Source of the DNA: an uncultured Microcaldota archaeon
GTDB taxonomy: Archaea; Micrarchaeota; Micrarchaeia; Burarchaeales; Fermentimicrarchaeaceae
Direction of reading: 5' to 3'
Assembly: GCA_903884505.1 (NCBI GenBank)
Contig: CAISET010000002.1
Location: 124,001-188,000, forward strand
Length of the DNA: 64,000 nucleotides
The position numbers were made by a program, and so were the translations under genes. Within the stretch, counting starts at the first letter, position 1, and each line of letters opens with the position of its first letter. Under the pieces are notes generated by a model. That model was not told where the DNA came from. It saw only the letters and a list, made by a program, of their open reading frames with translations, and made no database searches. This document shows positions 48,805 through 57,299 of this stretch, one piece after another.

Positions 48805-49684
48805 GCAGCAGGAGCCCGGCTCCGCCAAGAATGAACGCGAGGCCCAGGGGGCAGATGCCGCCCTTGGGGATTGCTGTTGGGGCGGGCGTTGGGGTTGCTG
48901 CCGGAGTGCTCGTAGCTGTTGGGGACTGCCCCGGGGTCTGCGTCGGTGCAGGGGTCTGCGTGCCTGAAGGCGTTCCGGCTGGGGTCAGCGTAGGCGATGG
49001 TCCCGCCGCGAGGCACGTGTTTATCCGGCTTGTTGCGTTGTCAGTCTTACCCTCAGCCAGCATTATGCTGTCGTAGGCCTTGGTAAGGTTGCAGACCAGT
49101 ATCGCCGCGTTGCCCTGCTGGATTGCCTGGTCCGCAACGTCAATCGCATCGCGCGCCGGCTGGTCGCAGCAGGCGGGGTTTGCGGTGCAAAGGGATTGCA
49201 CCTGGCCGAATTCGGTTGCGCGCTCACCTAGCTGAGTTATGAATCCTCCCTCGTGCTCTCCGGTGAAATGGGTGACCGAATAGGAGAGGTTGGCTTCGTA
49301 AGTGTCGCCTGGTGCGGCGTCGCTCGTGCCTATCAGGTGGATGAGCGGCTCTTCGAACGTGCCGTTGCCCGTACCGCCCTTTGCGATGATAAGCGTAGTG
49401 TCGCACTGCAGGAATTGCGCTGCCGGCACGTCGCACAGCTTCCCGCCGCTTATCCAGGTGCCGGAAGGAAGGTCGCGGTATTCGTAGTGCACGGACATCA
49501 TCTGCTGCAGCGGGTTCTCCACGAAGATAGTGGCCCTTTGCCTGTTCGGGCCGCTCTGCAAGTCGCAGTTCGAGACGAAGAGGCTCGTGGAGCCGACTGT
49601 GTGCGAAGTCAGGGGATGCACTGCCGCATAGGTGCTGCACGCCAGCAGCAAAAGGGCGAGCACTGGGAATTTCAGGTCCATCAT
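48794..49684 (-). CDS. Secreted surface protein with Thr/Pro-rich stalk and C-terminal TM anchor
   Basis: N-terminal signal FPVLALLLLACSTYAAVH; C-term TPTPAPTAIPKGGICPLGLAFILGGAGLLLLRR. Confidence 0.8.
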   Translation of the reverse strand: MMDLKFPVLALLLLACSTYAAVHPLTSHTVGSTSLFVSNCDLQSGPNRQRATIFVENPLQQMMSVHYEYRDLPSGTWISGGKLCDVPAAQFLQCDTTLIIAKGGTGNGTFEEPLIHLIGTSDAAPGDTYEANLSYSVTHFTGEHEGGFITQLGERATEFGQVQSLCTANPACCDQPARDAIDVADQAIQQGNAAILVCNLTKAYDSIMLAEGKTDNATSRINTCLAAGPSPTLTPAGTPSGTQTPAPTQTPGQSPTATSTPAATPTPAPTAIPKGGICPLGLAFILGGAGLLLLRR

Positions 49685-49728
49685 ATCACCGCATGGTAAG
49701 GCGCTCCGCGCCTATTTAAGAGTTCCTT

Positions 49729-50076
49729 TCACTTCGCTTCGTCCTTGAATCGTATCGGCCTTATCGGAAGCTTCACGTAGATTTTGTCGTACATCTTGTC
49801 GTATGTGCGGTCTATCCTTTCCTGGACCATGTGCGTGCCAAGCTGGATGAGGATATACAGGAAGACGGAAACGCCTACTAGGACAAAGCCCACTGTGAAA
49901 AGCTTGCCGGCGTCGGTTTTCGGCGCGAGGTCCCCGTAGCCGATTGTTGTGAGGGTCACCGTGGAGAAATAGAGCGCGTCGAGCCTGCTCCAGCCCTCGA
50001 GCTGGTGGTACGCCTCCGTTCCCAGCGCGAGAAGAAGCGCGAGCGTCAGAATCGGGTAGACAATTGTCCTTTTCAT
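49729..50076 (-). CDS. Two-TM potassium channel
   Basis: ALYFSTVTLTTIGYGDLAPKTDAGKLFTVGFVLVG selectivity filter TIGYGD. Confidence 0.9.
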   Translation of the reverse strand: MKRTIVYPILTLALLLALGTEAYHQLEGWSRLDALYFSTVTLTTIGYGDLAPKTDAGKLFTVGFVLVGVSVFLYILIQLGTHMVQERIDRTYDKMYDKIYVKLPIRPIRFKDEAK

Positions 50077-50459
50077 TGCATTTCCCTCCGTTTCCTGTAG
50101 AGCTTGTAGACCTCTTCCACACTCCTTCGGTCTATGCGCTTTCCGAAGCACTCGTGCGGGACGAGCGCGCCGCTGAACGTCTTGGGTATGTGGAGGAGCT
50201 CGTGGATTATCACCCTTTCCTGCTCGGCCTCCGGAAGCCCGTCGAATTTCTCCGAGATGACCTCGATTATGTAGTATGTCTTGACGCCGAGGGCCTTCTG
50301 CCATATGCGCGGCAGGTTCCAGATGCGTGCATATGCGTTTGCCGTGCTGCCGTGCGAGCGCATGCAGATGATGCGGAACTGGTCCACGTGGTCGAGTTCG
50401 AGCGCCTCGATTATCTCCTCGGTTTTTCCCTGGATGTCGAGCGCGAAGTCTATATCCAC
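50073..50459 (-). CDS. Putative zinc metallopeptidase
   Basis: ERVIIHELLHIPKTFSGALVPHECFG (HELLH motif). Confidence 0.72.
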   Translation of the reverse strand: MDIDFALDIQGKTEEIIEALELDHVDQFRIICMRSHGSTANAYARIWNLPRIWQKALGVKTYYIIEVISEKFDGLPEAEQERVIIHELLHIPKTFSGALVPHECFGKRIDRRSVEEVYKLYRKRREMQ

Positions 50460-50541
50460 ACGTTCTTTTTGTCGCCTGCGCTCTTAATAAAATAGGTTTA
50501 AAGCTTGGTTGTTGCCAAGATTTGGTTGTTGGAGGGGGAGA

Positions 50542-51105
50542 ATGGACAGGAGGGTTGTTGGGTTTGCCGCACTGGTTGTTTTTGCCGCAGTGACTGGGGT
50601 TGGGGGAAAGGCGGTCGGAATGCCGCCTAATGTCGAATTGCTCATGCCGTTTGTCCTTGCTGCCGGGCTTGTAGGTGGGCCTGCATATGGGTTCGCGACC
50701 GGCTTTGCCATACGCGGGGCGTATGACGTTTACCTTGGGTGGGCTGGGCCATGGACAATTATGACGATAATTGCGTATGGGCTGACTGGCGCGATGGCCG
50801 GGCTTGCCGGCTCGTGGTGGGGAATGAGGAAACGGAGCGAGATCGTGCTGCTCGCGGGAATAGCGGCCCTTTTTTATGATGTAATTACCATGTTCGCTGG
50901 CGAGCTCTTCTTTCCGATGTCGATTCCCGCGCTCATAATAGGGCAGGTTCCGTTCAGTGTGAACCACGCGGCAAGCAGTATGCTGTTTTGTTTTGTGCTC
51001 GTGCCGTACATAAGCAAGGTGGTGGCCGACTTCAACCAGCCAGTTGAGCTGCGGGTTGGCGTCCCTGCGCCGGTTTGTGTTGAAGTGGAAAATGAGGGGG
51101 GTTAG
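50542..51105 (+). CDS. Multi-TM protein, ECF transporter S-component-like
   Basis: MDRRVVGFAALVVFAAVTGVGGKAVGMPPNVELLMPFVLAAGLVGGPAYGFATGFAIRGAYDV. Confidence 0.6.
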   Translation: MDRRVVGFAALVVFAAVTGVGGKAVGMPPNVELLMPFVLAAGLVGGPAYGFATGFAIRGAYDVYLGWAGPWTIMTIIAYGLTGAMAGLAGSWWGMRKRSEIVLLAGIAALFYDVITMFAGELFFPMSIPALIIGQVPFSVNHAASSMLFCFVLVPYISKVVADFNQPVELRVGVPAPVCVEVENEGG

Positions 51106-51229
51106 ACCCCGGACTTCCGCTATTATTATTTATTAAACGTTATAGTAGTAGTATAGTATGTAACCATGGTTACATACAACACACTACACACGAAACCAAA
51201 CCACCAATATTACAGGAAGTCCGGGGTCT
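51104..51229. repeat. 126-bp element: perfect 15-bp terminal inverted repeats with concentric 22-bp palindrome
   Basis: AGACCCCGGACTTCC (51104-51118) / GGAAGTCCGGGGTCT (51215-51229); GTATGTAACCATGGTTACATAC (51156-51177); both centred at 51166.5. Confidence 0.85.
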
Positions 51230-51262
51230 TGCTTTTAAAGAAAAGAAAGAAAACGACAAGCA

Positions 51263-52075
51263 ATGGAGCCGAAGCTGAAACCACGGAACCCGAACGCATA
51301 CAAAGGGCAGAACGGGAAGGTCCTGGTTATAGGTGGAAGTAAGAGATATTTCGGCTCGCCTGCCCTCGTCGCGCTTTCCGCACTCCGTGCAGGCGCAGAT
51401 ATTGCCCATCTCTGCGTACCCGAGTACATAGCGCCAGTTGTAGCGGGCTATTCCCCAGACCTGATAGTCTGGTCTTATCCCGGCGAATATCTCGCCAAAC
51501 TTCCGGGGGATTTGCCGGAACTGGCGCACCGCTGCGATGTCCTCGTTATCGGAAACGGCCTGACAAAGGAGCCGGATGTTCTCGAAACAACCAAAGGGAT
51601 CATTGCAAACTGGCGCAAACCCATCATAATTGACGCAGATGCAATAATGCCCGGACTAAAAACAATCTCACACCAGGTCGTTTACACCCCGCACGCCGTC
51701 GAATTCCAACGCCTCTCAGGCGCAGCACCGTCGCAGAATCTGCAACTGCGGAAAGAACAAGTGAAAGCTCTCGCAGGCAAGCTGGGAGCCGCTGTCTTGC
51801 TGAAGGGAAAAACCGACGTTATCTCGGATGGAAACGAAGTTCTCACGAATTCGACTGGAAATGCGGGAATGACCGCGGGCGGTACTGGCGATACCCTCGC
51901 GGGCATATGCGCCACTCTCCTCGCCCAGGGCCACACGCCGCTTCAGGCAGCATTCTACTCCGCATACATAAATGGCGCAGCAGGCGACCTTGCTTTCAAA
52001 AAATACGGCTACTCCCTACTCGCAACAGACCTGATAGTGGAGATACCCCAGGTTCTCAAGAGGCTGCGAAAATAA
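51263..52075 (+). CDS. nnrD: ADP-dependent NAD(P)H-hydrate dehydratase
   Basis: GKVLVIGGSKRYFGSPALVALSALRAGADIAHL...STGNAGMTAGGTGDTLAGICATLLAQG. Confidence 0.94.
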   Translation: MEPKLKPRNPNAYKGQNGKVLVIGGSKRYFGSPALVALSALRAGADIAHLCVPEYIAPVVAGYSPDLIVWSYPGEYLAKLPGDLPELAHRCDVLVIGNGLTKEPDVLETTKGIIANWRKPIIIDADAIMPGLKTISHQVVYTPHAVEFQRLSGAAPSQNLQLRKEQVKALAGKLGAAVLLKGKTDVISDGNEVLTNSTGNAGMTAGGTGDTLAGICATLLAQGHTPLQAAFYSAYINGAAGDLAFKKYGYSLLATDLIVEIPQVLKRLRK

Positions 52076-52076
52076 G

Positions 52077-52814
52077 CTATTTCTCTATCTTAAGCCCGGT
52101 ATCGGTCAGCGTGATATTCCTCGGGATGAAGTCGTGCTTCGTATACCTCATCTTTTCGACGGTTATCGTCCGCTTGCCGATGGATTCCACCCTGTTGAGC
52201 TTTATGACGCCGTCCATCAGGTACTCGCAGGTCTGCCTGACGTTCTCCAGCGTCAGGTCCTCATAGATGAATATCGAAGTCGTTTCCGCGCCCGCAATGC
52301 GCCTTAGCAGGCGCGTTGTCAGGGCCCTCACAAGCATATCCTCGGATATGGCAAGGCCCGGGATCCTCTTCAGCGTGTCATAAAGCTGGTCCGCCTCGAA
52401 GTCTTCCCTTGCCACGGGGAGCCTGCTTAGATACGACGAGAGGGAGTCAATTACAAGCCTCTTCGCGCCCGACTCCTTTATCTTCATGACAACATGGGGC
52501 TCGACATCAAAATCCTTCGACGTGTCAAAAGCAACGAATTCGACGGGCAAGCCCTTGAAGTTCCATCCGAATTCCTCCGCCTGCTTCATGATGCCGTCGA
52601 TGCTCTGGTTGAAGGTCACATAAAGCCCCGGCTCCTTCTTGTTCTTCGCGCCGCAGTAGAGATACTGAAGGCAGAATATGGTCTTGAAGCTGCCCGGCGG
52701 TCCCTTCAAGAGCACAGAGCTTTTGTCAGGGATTCCCCCAGTCAGCATGGCATCCAATTCGGGTATTCCAGTCGGAACGCGTTCAATCATGGCAGCACCA
52801 CTTACCTGTTGCAT
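52077..52814 (-). CDS. KaiC-like RecA-superfamily ATPase
   Basis: VPTGIPELDAMLTGGIPDKSSVLLKGPPGSFKTIFCLQYLYCGAKNKKEPGLYVTF. Confidence 0.88.
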   Translation of the reverse strand: MQQVSGAAMIERVPTGIPELDAMLTGGIPDKSSVLLKGPPGSFKTIFCLQYLYCGAKNKKEPGLYVTFNQSIDGIMKQAEEFGWNFKGLPVEFVAFDTSKDFDVEPHVVMKIKESGAKRLVIDSLSSYLSRLPVAREDFEADQLYDTLKRIPGLAISEDMLVRALTTRLLRRIAGAETTSIFIYEDLTLENVRQTCEYLMDGVIKLNRVESIGKRTITVEKMRYTKHDFIPRNITLTDTGLKIEK

Positions 52815-52857
52815 GGGCGCCTTTAATAACTTTTCATGGAAGGCTGAAAAAGAAACA

Positions 52858-52963
52858 TAGCGGGGCGTGGATTTGAACCACGGATCTCTGGGTTATGAGC
52901 CCAGCGGGCACTCCAAGCTACCCTTAGGGCACTCGGTCATCATCAACCGAATGCTACCCCGCT
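52858..52963 (-). tRNA. Initiator tRNA-Met(CAT) with 31-nt intron at about 9/10, intron about 52924-52954
   Basis: Acceptor AGCGGGG/CCCCGCT; anticodon arm CTGGG-CTCATAA-CCCAG; T-arm CGTGG-TTCAAAT-CCACG; intron GCATTCGGTTGATGATGACCGAGTGCCCTAA with TA^G / AA^G junctions. Confidence 0.88.
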
Positions 52964-53817
52964 GTAGATAGGAGTAATCCAGGCAGTTCAGTTACACAGC
53001 ACACATTTATATCGTTTCCCAGCGCTTTCTGATACTGCTGGAGCATAGCCTGGCTTGTGACAACGATGAACCTTGCACTCGGCAAGCGGCGCCTCAGCGC
53101 CGCAAATTTGCGTTTTAAGGTCAAAGATTTCGGCCCAGGCTTGTCCCAAATAGTCGCTTCAATCAAAACGTCGCCTTTCAGGGCGAAATCAACAGACACG
53201 AACCCGTTCATGTTATTTGCGGGGAAACGCTTCTCATACTCATATTCCAAGCTCAAGGATTGCAAAACCGCTGCGACGCGGGCTTCAAGGCGATTATACA
53301 TCCTCTCGCCATTCGGGCCGACTGTCTTTCTGCCAGTGCGGCGAAGGCCCTTAAGCGACCAACTTGTGCGCTTAGCCACAAGTTTCGGATCATGAATGCC
53401 CAACTTCTTCCTAAAGACTTCTTGGCCACCCTCCGCACACTTGCGGCGCCAGGCTTCGGAAAAAGCAGGCTCCCTCATCAAAGATCTTATCTTTGCAACG
53501 CCAACTTTCGACGCCCGGCGTGTTTTAGAGCGCCATGTTCGTTTGAACCCAGCATCCAACATTCTCTTCCGGATGCTCCTGCTGACTGTCCGCTTCATTG
53601 CAGTGCAGTACTTTGCATAGTCACCTGGCGACCGTTCAAGGCGCCGGAACATCCTAAACCCACCATTCCGCCGTGCGAGCTGCAGGTATCCTGTTTTGCC
53701 AAGGCGGTCCATAAGGATTCCGCGTACGTGACTCGTATCTAATCCCGTTACCTGCCCAATCTCATCAAGAGTCATGTGCGAATCGCGGAAGAGTGATACG
53801 ATGCGTTTCCTGCCCAA
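52954..53817 (-). CDS. HTH plus putative PD-(D/E)XK-like nuclease, possibly homing-endonuclease-like
   Basis: HTH MTLDEIGQVTGLDTSHVRGIL; C-term NRLEARVAAVLQSLSLEYEYEKRFP...FVSVDFALKGDVLIEATIWDKPGPKSLTLKRKFAALRRRLPSARFIVVTSQ; TTG start. Confidence 0.6.
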   Translation of the reverse strand: MGRKRIVSLFRDSHMTLDEIGQVTGLDTSHVRGILMDRLGKTGYLQLARRNGGFRMFRRLERSPGDYAKYCTAMKRTVSRSIRKRMLDAGFKRTWRSKTRRASKVGVAKIRSLMREPAFSEAWRRKCAEGGQEVFRKKLGIHDPKLVAKRTSWSLKGLRRTGRKTVGPNGERMYNRLEARVAAVLQSLSLEYEYEKRFPANNMNGFVSVDFALKGDVLIEATIWDKPGPKSLTLKRKFAALRRRLPSARFIVVTSQAMLQQYQKALGNDINVCCVTELPGLLLSTAG

Positions 53818-53834
53818 AGCTACCCTACCCCGCT
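53817..53834 (-). other. Intron-less 18-nt copy of the tRNA-iMet 5' end
   Basis: AGCGGGGTAGGGTAGCTT equals the spliced 5' 18 nt of the 52858-52963 tRNA; TATA-like CTTTTTAAAG about 30 nt upstream. Confidence 0.85.
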
Positions 53835-53854
53835 ATGTGGGCAATAGTTTCGTC

Positions 53855-54757
53855 TTACTTCTTTAAAAAGTCGACGACGGGCCTTGCATTGAAGCCGAGG
53901 CTCAAGCTGGAAAGCTCCTTCTTCCCCACCCATCTCGCCGAGGTGTGCTCCCTGCTCAGCCTCAGCTTCCCTCCGACGGCCTTCCCTGAAAACACGATAT
54001 AGACGGCATGCTTGAGCTTCCCGCCCTTCTCATAGACTGCGCTCGTCGTCCCGAGCACTTTCCCTACGGCAACCTTCAGTCCGCACTCCTCTTCGCACTC
54101 CCTGCGCGCCGCCTGCTGCGGCGATTCCCCCCATTCAATCGCCCCGCCGGGAAACTCCCATATTTTAGGCGATTTTCGCTTGAGGACCAAATATTTCCCG
54201 CCCTTCTCGACAGCAACCATCGCATCAAAGTCCCGGACCGTCTCAAGTTTTCCTCCAGCCATGCCTTCAACTTCTCGCATGAGCTTTAAAATCCGCTTGT
54301 AGGCAGGGCTGTTGCCGCCGGCATAGCCGTGCATCCGCAATATCTTCCCACTATCAGACACCTTATCCGCGTAGCATACAATCTTCTCCTCAATGCTGTG
54401 CGGGATACTGTCCTTCGAAGGCAGCCCCAATGCCCCCGCCTCCCCGGCAGTCAGCCCTCCGAGAAAATGCGTTTCGGCAAATCGCGCAACCTTTTCCGGC
54501 ACGCCCTCCTTCCTCAGCATCTCAGCCCCTTTGCTGCAGTGCGCCGGGCCGTGCGTTGCAGCCCTCCCAACGTCATGGAGCAGCGCCCCAGCCTCAACAA
54601 GCCCCAAATCGACCCGTTTTCCTCTCGCAGCAACCCTTCTTGCAACTGCGAGCGCTATCTCCTTAACGTTCTCAGAATGGAGCCGCACGCCTTCTGGGAC
54701 GTCTAATTTTCTCAGAACAAGGGCAGTGTCAACAGCGCTACTTCTTCGCGTCGACAT
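53855..54757 (-). CDS. HD-domain hydrolase fused to Nudix hydrolase
   Basis: HSENVKEIALAVARRV...GALLHDVGRAATHG; Nudix box GGAIEWGESPQQAARRECEEECGL. Confidence 0.9.
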   Translation of the reverse strand: MSTRRSSAVDTALVLRKLDVPEGVRLHSENVKEIALAVARRVAARGKRVDLGLVEAGALLHDVGRAATHGPAHCSKGAEMLRKEGVPEKVARFAETHFLGGLTAGEAGALGLPSKDSIPHSIEEKIVCYADKVSDSGKILRMHGYAGGNSPAYKRILKLMREVEGMAGGKLETVRDFDAMVAVEKGGKYLVLKRKSPKIWEFPGGAIEWGESPQQAARRECEEECGLKVAVGKVLGTTSAVYEKGGKLKHAVYIVFSGKAVGGKLRLSREHTSARWVGKKELSSLSLGFNARPVVDFLKK

Positions 54758-55352
54758 AGTGCAGCATCCCTAGGCACTCGGGGCACTTGAACTCGGCCTC
54801 AACCGCCTGCTCGAACTTCAGCCTTGCCTTCGTCCTCTCGAAGCAGCGCGGGCAGGCATAGTACTCCCCGACATCCGCCAGCCTGGCCTGGGCCGCAGCC
54901 TTCTCGTTTGCGGAGCGCTCATCGAGTATTCTCTTCGCCCTCGACAGCTCGAGCCCCCAGGTGTAAGTATACCAGCCCTCGTTGTTCCTCGTCCTCGCAT
55001 AAGCCGCGATTCCCGCAGCATGGAGCTTGTTCAGAACAGCCCTCGTCTCGGAAAGCTTCAGCTTCACGGCGCCTGCAAGGTCCTCGTCGCTCATGGGCTC
55101 AACGAGCTCCCCCGCAATCTTCGGCGCCTTCTCGCCGGCAAGCTCAATAAGCAGGTTCCTGACATGCTGGTTCTCAAGAAGCTTGACCGCCTCGCGCCCC
55201 CTCCTCGGCTTGCACGCAACCTTCGCCTTCACCGCACTCCGGATGGCGCGCTTGCCAGGGGCTGCGCGTTTCTTCAGCCTAAGCTTGAGCCTAGAACTCC
55301 TGCGCACTACAACAATCTTCCCTTTCGCAGCTTTCTTCCTTCTTGTCGCCAC
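54738..55352 (-). CDS. tfe: Transcription factor E (TFIIE-alpha homologue) with basic N-terminal extension
   Basis: MSDEDLAGAVKLKLSETRAVLNKLHAAGIAAYARTRNNEGWYTYTWGLE; zinc ribbon YYACPRCFERTKARLKFEQAVEAEFKCPECLGML. Confidence 0.92.
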   Translation of the reverse strand: MATRRKKAAKGKIVVVRRSSRLKLRLKKRAAPGKRAIRSAVKAKVACKPRRGREAVKLLENQHVRNLLIELAGEKAPKIAGELVEPMSDEDLAGAVKLKLSETRAVLNKLHAAGIAAYARTRNNEGWYTYTWGLELSRAKRILDERSANEKAAAQARLADVGEYYACPRCFERTKARLKFEQAVEAEFKCPECLGMLHYVDAKK

Positions 55353-55384
55353 AGCAGAATTATGACCCTACTTATATAAATGCG

Positions 55385-55918
55385 TTATTCCTTCCACTTC
55401 CTAACACTCTTGCCCCTTTCCGACGGTGAAATTGCAATCCTTGCGCCAGGGAACCGCGCCCCAAGTTCCCTCCCCCCAAAATACTCGTGGAGGAAGACGG
55501 CGAGCGCCGCCACCTCGCTGTGCGGCTGGCTTGTCACCGCAATATTGAAGTCCGCCAGCCCGTAGACTTCGGCAGGCACCTTCTCAGCCCCGACGACAAC
55601 AAGCACCTTTCGCCTCTTTCGCACCGCAGCAATCTTCTCCTGAATCCTCTCGCCATACATCGTGAGATGGACGACAGCAAAACCGTTCTTCTTCGCCCAG
55701 CGCACGGCTTTCCTCAGGCTGCCCTCATACCGGATTGAAAACCTTCCGCCCCATTTCTCCGCAACCTTCCTCACACTCTCCAGTACGGCATCGTCCCTCT
55801 CGCCGGACAGGATGCCGCCCCTGGCCCCGAGCGCCCTCGCGGCAAGGAAGACGTGCGTCGTAACGCGCTTGTCCCTGTTCTTCCTGTGCCCGAGCCTCAG
55901 AATAACGATTTCAGCCAT
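55385..55918 (-). CDS. trm56: tRNA (cytidine(56)-2'-O)-methyltransferase
   Basis: EIVILRLGHRKNRDKRVTTHVFLAARALGA...VVHLTMYGERIQE...VVVGAEKVPAEVYGLADFNIAVTSQPHSEVAALAVFL. Confidence 0.93.
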   Translation of the reverse strand: MAEIVILRLGHRKNRDKRVTTHVFLAARALGARGGILSGERDDAVLESVRKVAEKWGGRFSIRYEGSLRKAVRWAKKNGFAVVHLTMYGERIQEKIAAVRKRRKVLVVVGAEKVPAEVYGLADFNIAVTSQPHSEVAALAVFLHEYFGGRELGARFPGARIAISPSERGKSVRKWKE

Positions 55919-55981
55919 GGAAACGCCTCACGCTTATAATAGTAATCTACTATAATATAGCCCCGCTGGGCGACGTCAAAT

Positions 55982-56159
55982 GGGCCCGTAGCTCAGCTTG
56001 GTAGAGCGACTGGCTCTTAGCCCTTTTCGGTGTCGCCGGCTTCGCCGGACGCTCCAGCGCTTCGCGCTGTCGCTCGACATCCGAAAAGCGCTAGCGGAAA
56101 ACGCTGGCGCAAAGGGAAGAGCAACCAGTATGTCAGGGGTTCGAATCCCCTCGGGCCCG
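55982..56159 (+). tRNA. tRNA-Lys(CTT) with 104-nt intron at 37/38, intron about 56020-56123
   Basis: Acceptor GGGCCCG/CGGGCCC; exon arms ACTGG-CTCTTA / A-CCAGT; CTCT/AGAG central helix with TA^G and CA^A bulges. Confidence 0.93.
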
Positions 56160-56220
56160 TTTCTTTTTATCAAACCCGCAGCCACACCAAGCTTATATTG
56201 TTCTAACGTGAAATAAACGC

Positions 56221-57240
56221 ATGGTCGAAGCCTACCACATGGGCTCGTTCAAAGAGCTGGAAGAGCTTGCAAGGCGGATAATCAAAGGCCATCGGGGTGA
56301 GCACGTCCCCCAAACAGTGAGCTTTTCGACTTTCGCCGAAGGGAACCGGGACATACAAAGCTATTGCGCCAACGGCTACGTGGGCCTTCTGGTCGATGTG
56401 GGAAAAGATGCTACGCTGCTGCACTTCCCTACCGACGCAGGAACCGTAGTCCCGCTCCTCCCGTTGGAACACATGCAGAGTGAAGACTATCTCAGGGGCC
56501 TTTTCACGAAGCTAATCAGGCACGGTGGGGTCGGCATTTCCTCAAAGCTGGTCCGGACAGGCACTTACGACGAACTATTCGCATACATCCACCATGACCC
56601 CGAAGTAAACAGCGAGAGGATGAAAATAAAGGGGCTCGTGTATCAGGCCATTGCAAAACCGGAAGCCGAAGCGCTCAAGCAGCATCTCGAGGAAGAGCAC
56701 AAAGGCCTGCGCCTGAAGCTGGTCGCGCTCAAGAAGGACCGCATATCAACGCCCAACCAGATGCAATCGCTGGCGCTCGACCTAAATTTCTCCGAAGCGT
56801 CCAAAACAGCCGAGGGAACCGAAGCAAGGATACGCGTTGAGCATCCCGATTACACCCTAGGGATATTCAGGGACACGGCGCGTACCCACACCCCCAACCG
56901 GATAGGAGCTACGGTGCAATTCAACAATCGCAACGCATCCGAGCTCGCGAAAAGCCTGGCTGGAAAAGCCGGCACAGGCTGCAGGGTGAAATACCTGAAG
57001 GAGAGCAACGCCGTGCAGATCGAATCGGGTTGGGAAGACAGGGGCAGCGTCGCTTCCCTTCTTGCAACCATCATCACCGGACGGGAGAAAATGCCAAAGC
57101 TCGAACGGGAGATTCAAAAACTGCTGATGGAACACCGCATAGCCGACACTTCCCTTGTTTTCCTGTTCGGGCATAACATTCTATCCGATTCAGGAGGGAA
57201 AACAGCCGAAGAAAAACCCAAAAAAATCCGCAACCGCTGA
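56221..57240 (+). CDS. Hypothetical protein, no recognised family
   Basis: 339-aa ORF between tRNA-Lys and lysS. Confidence 0.7.
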   Translation: MVEAYHMGSFKELEELARRIIKGHRGEHVPQTVSFSTFAEGNRDIQSYCANGYVGLLVDVGKDATLLHFPTDAGTVVPLLPLEHMQSEDYLRGLFTKLIRHGGVGISSKLVRTGTYDELFAYIHHDPEVNSERMKIKGLVYQAIAKPEAEALKQHLEEEHKGLRLKLVALKKDRISTPNQMQSLALDLNFSEASKTAEGTEARIRVEHPDYTLGIFRDTARTHTPNRIGATVQFNNRNASELAKSLAGKAGTGCRVKYLKESNAVQIESGWEDRGSVASLLATIITGREKMPKLEREIQKLLMEHRIADTSLVFLFGHNILSDSGGKTAEEKPKKIRNR

Positions 57241-57299
57241 AAACTTTAACGGTAGGCGCGTAGGGGATTTAATAGTCTTTGGCGGCAAACTTACGTTAT

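Noticed and set aside
53820-53836. Second functional tRNA-iMet
   Set aside because: Only the first 18 nt of the tRNA are present; no anticodon or T arm follows, so it is a fragment or exon copy.
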